Positions 6,950 to 10,223 of a DNA stretch of 10,223 nt are shown here, one piece after another. The notes below the pieces were generated by a model. That model saw only the letters and a program-made list of their open reading frames with translations. It ran no database searches and was not told the DNA's origin. This stretch comes from Lysobacterales bacterium (GTDB lineage Bacteria; Pseudomonadota; Gammaproteobacteria; Xanthomonadales; Xanthomonadaceae): the NCBI GenBank assembly GCA_020442545.1, contig JAGRJX010000012.1, positions 1-10,223 on the forward strand, read 5' to 3'. The stretch's first letter is position 1, and each line of letters opens with the position of its first letter. Both the position numbers and the translations under genes were made by a program.

Positions 6950-8461
6950 TCAATCGCGCCGAAACGACTGCAGCAGCGCCCGCGTCACCGGGTCATCGAT
7001 GTCATCTGCTGCATCGCCGCGGACGGCGGGCTCAAGCCGCGATGCTACAACTTTCCCCCGTTCCACACCCCACTGATCAAAGGCATTCACGCCCCATAGG
7101 TGGCCGAGAACAGCGGTGGAGTGCTCGTACAGGGCCAGCAATGTACCCAGCGCTTCGGGCGTCAGGCTGTCCAGCAGCAGCATCGATGACGGCGTGCCGC
7201 CGGGATAGTGACGCTGTGGGTCGTCACTGGATTGACCATTGGCCAGCGCTTCGGCCTGGGCCAGCAGATTGGCCAGCAGCACGGCGTGCTGCTCGAGATG
7301 ATCGTGGTCGGGACGGCACACGCCGATGAATTCCAGCGGCAGACGTTCGCTGCCCTGGTGCAGGGCCTGGAAAAAGCTGTGCTGGGTGCTGGAGCCAGCG
7401 CCGCCCCAGGTCACCGGCGCAGTAGCGTACGGCAGCGGCACGCCATCCCGGTCGACCGATTTCCCGAGGCTTTCCATGCGCAACTGCTGCAGATATGCAG
7501 GAACTTGTGCCAGTCGCTGGTCGTAGGCAATCACCGCTTCGGACGTCGTGCCGCGCGCGTTGCGGTTCCACAGCGCAAGCAGGGCGTGCAGCACGGCCAT
7601 GTTGGCCGCAGGTTCGGCATCGGCGACATGCCGATCCATCAGCGCCGCACCGTTCAGCAGTTCGTCGAAGACATCTCCACCCAACGCCAGCAGCGCGGAA
7701 AAGCCCACGGCCGACCACAGCGAAAAACGGCCGCCGACCCAGTCCCGGATCGGCAGCACGCGATCCGCCGGGATGCCGAAATCAGCCACGCGATCAAGAT
7801 TGGCGCTCACCGCGAACAGCCGCTCGGTAGCGCCCAGCCAGTCGCGCAACAGCGCGCCGTTGAGCAGCGTCTCGCGCGTACCGAAGCTCTTGGATACCAG
7901 CACACCGGCGGTATGCGCGGGATCGAGCCCGGCCAGCACGCGCTGGGCCTCGTGGGCGTCGACATTGGCGATGAAATGCACACGGAAACGCGCATCCGGC
8001 CGTCGCAATGCGTTCACCAGCAGGCGCGGCCCCAGGTCGGAGCCACCGATACCGACATGGACGATATCGGTGATGTCGCTATCGACCACCTCACGCGCCA
8101 GCTCGCGCATGCGCGCCAGCGCGGCCAGCGCCTGCGTGCGCGCCGCTCGGGCGACGTCACCCTCGCCCACGTCCGAGCGCAGGGCGGTGTGGAGCACGGC
8201 GCGATCTTCGCTGACGTTGACGATTTCGCCGTCGAACTGCCGCCGCAGCGCGGCTTTCACATCGCTGATTACGGCCAACTCGATCAGTTCGGCCATCGCC
8301 GCGTCATCGAGATCCTGGCGCGCGTAGTTGAAATACAGCGGACCGACGCTCAGCGACCAATCCCTGGCTCGCACGGAATCAGCGCAAAGTGCACGCAGCG
8401 GACGCTGCCGAAGCCGTTCGGCATGCCGTTGAAGCCGCTGCAGCCGCTCGGGGCTCAGCAT
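6950..8461 (-). CDS. pgi: Glucose-6-phosphate isomerase
   Basis: Interconverts glucose 6-phosphate and fructose 6-phosphate in the cytoplasm, linking glycolysis or gluconeogenesis with the pentose phosphate and Entner-Doudoroff routes. The 503-residue protein carries both family signatures: DWVGGRFSLWSAVG (240-253) and LWGVNAFDQWGVERGK (455-470). The sugar-phosphate-binding segments HVGIGGSDLGPR and VSKSFGTRETL are also present. Catalytic residues are expected at Glu330 (in RMESLGKS), His361 (in GSSTQHSFFQ) and Lys470. It is somewhat shorter than the 549-residue E. coli enzyme but complete. The ATG at 8461 is preceded, seven bases away, by GAGG overlapping the panD stop codon, and only nine bases separate the genes, so panD and pgi are almost certainly co-transcribed. 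It converges with the kinase gene across a 37-base gap that has no clear terminator. Confidence 0.97.
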   Translation of the reverse strand: MLSPERLQRLQRHAERLRQRPLRALCADSVRARDWSLSVGPLYFNYARQDLDDAAMAELIELAVISDVKAALRRQFDGEIVNVSEDRAVLHTALRSDVGEGDVARAARTQALAALARMRELAREVVDSDITDIVHVGIGGSDLGPRLLVNALRRPDARFRVHFIANVDAHEAQRVLAGLDPAHTAGVLVSKSFGTRETLLNGALLRDWLGATERLFAVSANLDRVADFGIPADRVLPIRDWVGGRFSLWSAVGFSALLALGGDVFDELLNGAALMDRHVADAEPAANMAVLHALLALWNRNARGTTSEAVIAYDQRLAQVPAYLQQLRMESLGKSVDRDGVPLPYATAPVTWGGAGSSTQHSFFQALHQGSERLPLEFIGVCRPDHDHLEQHAVLLANLLAQAEALANGQSSDDPQRHYPGGTPSSMLLLDSLTPEALGTLLALYEHSTAVLGHLWGVNAFDQWGVERGKVVASRLEPAVRGDAADDIDDPVTRALLQSFRRD

Positions 8462-8470
8462 GGCCAGACC

Positions 8471-8851
8471 TCAGGCTGCCTGCGCGGGGATCGAGTCGTT
8501 GCTGTGGGTCAGCTTGTTGTCGCCGTCCACATAGACCAGGGTCGGCTTGAAGGTCGCCATTTTCGCCTCGTCGAGCTGCCCATAGGCACAGATGATGACC
8601 AGATCGCCAACCCCGGCGCGATGCGCTGCGGCACCGTTCACCGAGATGATTCCGCTGCCTTCTTCGGCACGGATCGCGTAGGTGACGAAGCGCTGGCCAT
8701 TGTTGATGTTGAACACATGCACCTGCTCGTACTCGCGAATTCCCGAGATATCCAGCAGGCGGCCGTCAATGGCGCAGCTGCCCTCGTAGTGCAGCTCGGC
8801 GTGGGTGACGGTGGCGCGGTGGATCTTGGCCTTGAGGACGTTCAGCAGCAT
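8471..8851 (-). CDS. panD: Aspartate 1-decarboxylase precursor
   Basis: A pyruvoyl enzyme that decarboxylates L-aspartate to beta-alanine, which PanC joins to pantoate. The 126-residue proenzyme cleaves itself between Gly24 and Ser25. That site is visible as YEGSCAID, and Ser25 becomes the pyruvoyl group of the alpha chain. The N-terminus MLLNVLKAKIHRATVT and the segments NINNGQRFVTYAI and NGAAAHRAGVGDLVII are typical, and the length matches the family. The frame stays open upstream to 8902, but those 17 extra residues are not part of the family. ATG at 8851 places the cleavage site exactly at 24/25, so it is the start used here. A GGGA about ten bases before it is only a modest ribosome site. 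pgi follows after nine bases. A terminator lies between this gene and panC. Confidence 0.97.
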   Translation of the reverse strand: MLLNVLKAKIHRATVTHAELHYEGSCAIDGRLLDISGIREYEQVHVFNINNGQRFVTYAIRAEEGSGIISVNGAAAHRAGVGDLVIICAYGQLDEAKMATFKPTLVYVDGDNKLTHSNDSIPAQAA

Positions 8852-8884
8852 GTCGGCAATCCCGGGTTGTCGGCGGCAATTCAG

Positions 8885-8903
8885 GTTGTTGCACAAAAAC
8901 AAC
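8885..8903 (-). promoter_or_regulatory. Small hairpin in the presumed panD leader
   Basis: On the minus strand GTTGTT and AACAAC pair around a 7-base loop, about 34 bases before the panD start. If transcription begins near 8920, this lies in the 5' leader. The stem is AT-rich and weak. I see no match to a known riboswitch, and a regulatory role is speculative. Confidence 0.3.
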
Positions 8904-8926
8904 AGCGCCCGAGCGGACGCGACGAC

Positions 8927-8935
8927 ATTGTATCA
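8927..8935 (-). promoter_or_regulatory. Possible extended -10 promoter of panD-pgi
   Basis: On the minus strand TGATACAAT occurs at 8935-8927. It combines a TG dinucleotide one base before a -10 box that matches TATAAT at five of six positions (TACAAT). The region 17 bases further upstream is a poor -35, which extended -10 promoters tolerate. It would start RNA near 8920, giving a leader of about 70 bases before panD. The terminator after panC makes a promoter here likely, though this exact site is unproven. Confidence 0.45.
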
Positions 8936-9003
8936 AGCCGAACTTGCGTGGATGCGCCAGCGCGGCTGCCGAAACACGATAATTCTCTTAAATCAATGTC
9001 TTG

Positions 9004-9025
9004 CAAGATTTTTCGCGAAATCTTG
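9004..9025. repeat. 8-base inverted repeat CAAGATTT / AAATCTTG between the terminator and panD
   Basis: CAAGATTT (9004-9011) and AAATCTTG (9018-9025) are perfect arms around TTCGCG. It lies directly downstream of the panC-side terminator and about 70-100 bases upstream of the proposed panD -10 box. No T-run follows in either direction. It could be an operator or an extra hairpin at the transcript end. Confidence 0.45.
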
Positions 9026-9028
9026 GCC

Positions 9029-9060
9029 AAAAAAAACCCTCGCACCAGCGGTGCGAGGGG
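9029..9060 (-). terminator. Strong rho-independent terminator downstream of panC
   Basis: On the minus strand a perfect 10-base stem, CCCTCGCACC with GGTGCGAGGG around a 3-base loop (arms 9059-9050 and 9046-9037), is followed directly by eight T residues (9036-9029). The orientation fits transcripts from panBC or from an RNA starting between panC and this point. On the plus strand the run is A before the stem, so it would not terminate there. Confidence 0.9.
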
Positions 9061-9150
9061 CTAATCGGAGTGACGATTACCTAGAACAATGCGCCCTGCT
9101 AGCGGTCGGGACAGCGCCAAAACCTGTCGCAGAACCCGACTGCGGTTGCA
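9029..9150 (-). ncRNA. Candidate small RNA or structured 3' UTR after panC
   Basis: The 148 bases between the panC stop and the terminator show no coding frame of note but fold on the minus strand into successive stem-loops. The first is an interrupted 10-bp stem (9140-9105: GTCGG and GACAG pairing with CTGTC and CCGAC). The second is a 6-bp stem, TAATCG with CGATTA (9079-9062). The third is the terminator. A TATGCT at 9156-9151 could be a -10 box, with transcription starting just after it, but I find no convincing -35. The 5' end given is therefore a guess. It may equally be the 3' UTR of panBC mRNA. I do not recognise a named RNA family. Confidence 0.4.
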
Positions 9151-9208
9151 AGCATACAACAGTCGTTGGGGAAAAGCTACTACTGTCGACAGCGCCGCGT
9201 GATATCGG

Positions 9209-10060
9209 TCACAGGGCGGGCACGAACAGTAGGTTGTCGATCAGCCGGGTGCAACCCAGCTTTGCTGCGGCAAGCGCAACACGCTCCTCCATTGCGTTGT
9301 CGGTGGCTGCTGCCAGATCGGCTCGGCGGACTTCGACGTAGTCCACGTCGAAGCCTGCATCGGTCAATCGCTGGCGGGCGGCCTGTACCGATCCGGCAAT
9401 GACCTTGCCCGCCGCCACCTGCCCGGCCAGCCAGTGCAAGGTCTGCTGGATCAGCGGCGCGAGCGCGCGCTGTTCCGGCGTCAGGTACTGGTTGCGCGAA
9501 CTCATGGCCAGACCGTCAGCCTCACGCTGCGTTGGCGCGCCCTGGATGTCGATGGGAAACGCCAGATCACGCGCCATGTGCCTGAGGATCGCCAACTGCT
9601 GGTAGTCCTTCTGCCCGAACACGGCCGCGTCCGGCTGCACCTGGTTGAACAGCCGCGACACCACCGAGCAGACGCCGTCGAAATGCCCGGGACGGCTGGC
9701 ACCACAGAGAATGCCGGTCAGCGACGGCACGTCCATGTGCACGCGATGCTCGACGCCGAGCGGGTACATCTCGTCCACGGTAGGCAGGAACAGCAGATCG
9801 CAACCCGCCACGATCAGGCCTTCCGCATCGGATTCGGGCGTTCGCGGATAGCGATCAAAGTCCTCGTTGGGCCCGAACTGGCTGGGGTTCACGAAGATGC
9901 TGGCAACCACGCGATCGGCGGACTCGCGCGCCTGGCGGACCAGCGAGAAATGCCCAGCGTGCAGGTTGCCCATCGTCGGCACGAAACCGATCCGTTGACC
10001 ATCCCGGCGCCAAGCGGCTACGACGGCGCGCAGCTCGGCAACGGTCTCGACTGTCCTCAT
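9209..10060 (-). CDS. panC: Pantothenate synthetase (pantoate--beta-alanine ligase)
   Basis: Makes pantothenate from pantoate, beta-alanine and ATP through a pantoyl-adenylate, in the cytoplasm as the last step of vitamin B5 synthesis. The 283-residue length is normal. Motifs in order: the nucleotidyltransferase HIGH-type site PTMGNLHAGHFSLV (28-41, His34 and His37), IFVNPSQFGPNEDF (55-68), FGQKDYQQL near 148-156, and READGLAMSSRN (179-190) with the KMSKS-equivalent loop. Family members usually read TMGALH where this one has TMGNLH. The start codon lies inside ATGA, which also contains the panB stop. No ribosome site is obvious, so translation is probably coupled to panB. Its substrates come from PanB with a ketopantoate reductase (not in the window) and from PanD. 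A terminator follows about 150 bases downstream. Confidence 0.97.
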   Translation of the reverse strand: MRTVETVAELRAVVAAWRRDGQRIGFVPTMGNLHAGHFSLVRQARESADRVVASIFVNPSQFGPNEDFDRYPRTPESDAEGLIVAGCDLLFLPTVDEMYPLGVEHRVHMDVPSLTGILCGASRPGHFDGVCSVVSRLFNQVQPDAAVFGQKDYQQLAILRHMARDLAFPIDIQGAPTQREADGLAMSSRNQYLTPEQRALAPLIQQTLHWLAGQVAAGKVIAGSVQAARQRLTDAGFDVDYVEVRRADLAAATDNAMEERVALAAAKLGCTRLIDNLLFVPAL

Positions 10061-10223
10061 GATTGGTAGCTGTGCTCGGCGTCGGGGAAGCTGCCGTCGC
10101 GCACGGCGTCGATGTAGGCGCGAATGGCGCCGCGGATCGAGCCACCCTCGCCGAGAAAATCCTTGACGAAGCGCGGGCGTCGGCCCAGGGCGACGCCGAG
10201 CATGTCGTGCATCACCAGCACCT
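10057..10223 (-). CDS. panB: 3-methyl-2-oxobutanoate hydroxymethyltransferase (3' end only)
   Basis: The last 54 codons and stop are present; the gene runs off the right edge. PanB adds a hydroxymethyl group from methylene-tetrahydrofolate to ketoisovalerate, giving ketopantoate, the first committed step of pantothenate synthesis. The visible C-terminus is characteristic of the family: VMHDMLGVALG, then RPRFVKDFL, GSIRGAIRAYIDAV and the ending FPDAEHSYQS. The TGA overlaps the panC start in ATGA, a classic sign of translational coupling. The catalytic N-terminal part cannot be judged because it lies outside the window. Confidence 0.95.
   Translation of the reverse strand, partial: VLVMHDMLGVALGRRPRFVKDFLGEGGSIRGAIRAYIDAVRDGSFPDAEHSYQS

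Noticed and set aside
8852..8902. 17-residue upstream extension of PanD
   Set aside because: The family N-terminus begins at the Met at 8851, which puts the self-cleavage site exactly at Gly24-Ser25. The upstream stretch overlaps the probable leader hairpin.
7208..9064. Open frame of 618 codons on the plus strand
   Set aside because: It lies antisense to pgi and panD, both unmistakable by motifs. Its product is rich in Gln, His, Arg and Gly and has no domain I recognise. Such frames arise readily opposite GC-rich genes.

Overview
The window is GC-rich bacterial DNA, most likely from a gammaproteobacterium of the Xanthomonadales (Rhodanobacteraceae or Lysobacteraceae type). This rests on the panB-panC-panD-pgi gene order as I recall it for that group, on an ECF43-like sigma factor next to a Ser/Thr kinase (a pairing studied in Xanthomonas and Vibrio), and on a large secreted DUF11-repeat protein. 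The assignment is from memory and was not searched.

Layout. (1) 1-2965, minus strand: the N-terminal 988 codons of a very large exported protein with a signal peptide, a long N-terminal beta-rich domain, a FlgD-like Ig segment and a run of DUF11-type Ig repeats. It runs off the left edge. (2) 2966-3692: about 730 bases with no convincing gene, lying between two divergent transcription units. It holds several palindromes, a split inverted repeat and a 10-bp tandem repeat. (3) 3693-6912, plus strand: a two-gene unit of an ECF-type sigma factor and a membrane-spanning Ser/Thr kinase whose C-terminal TPR region is predicted to be periplasmic. The two genes overlap by 23 bases. (4) 6950-10223, minus strand: pantothenate synthesis genes panB (partial), panC and panD, followed by pgi. 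A strong intrinsic terminator, preceded by further stem-loops, separates panBC from panD-pgi. panD-pgi therefore probably has its own promoter, and the 150 bases after panC may be a small RNA or a structured 3' UTR.

How the parts may work together. The sigma factor lacks the acidic motif that ECF sigmas normally carry in region 2.2 and has Ser-Pro-Thr-Ala there instead. This matches the published idea that ECF43-type sigmas are switched on by phosphorylation of a threonine in that region by their partner kinase. The kinase here has every catalytic motif and one membrane segment, so an envelope signal could be passed to transcription. The divergent DUF11 surface protein is the obvious nearby candidate target, but that link is inference from position only. 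The pan/pgi block is ordinary housekeeping metabolism.
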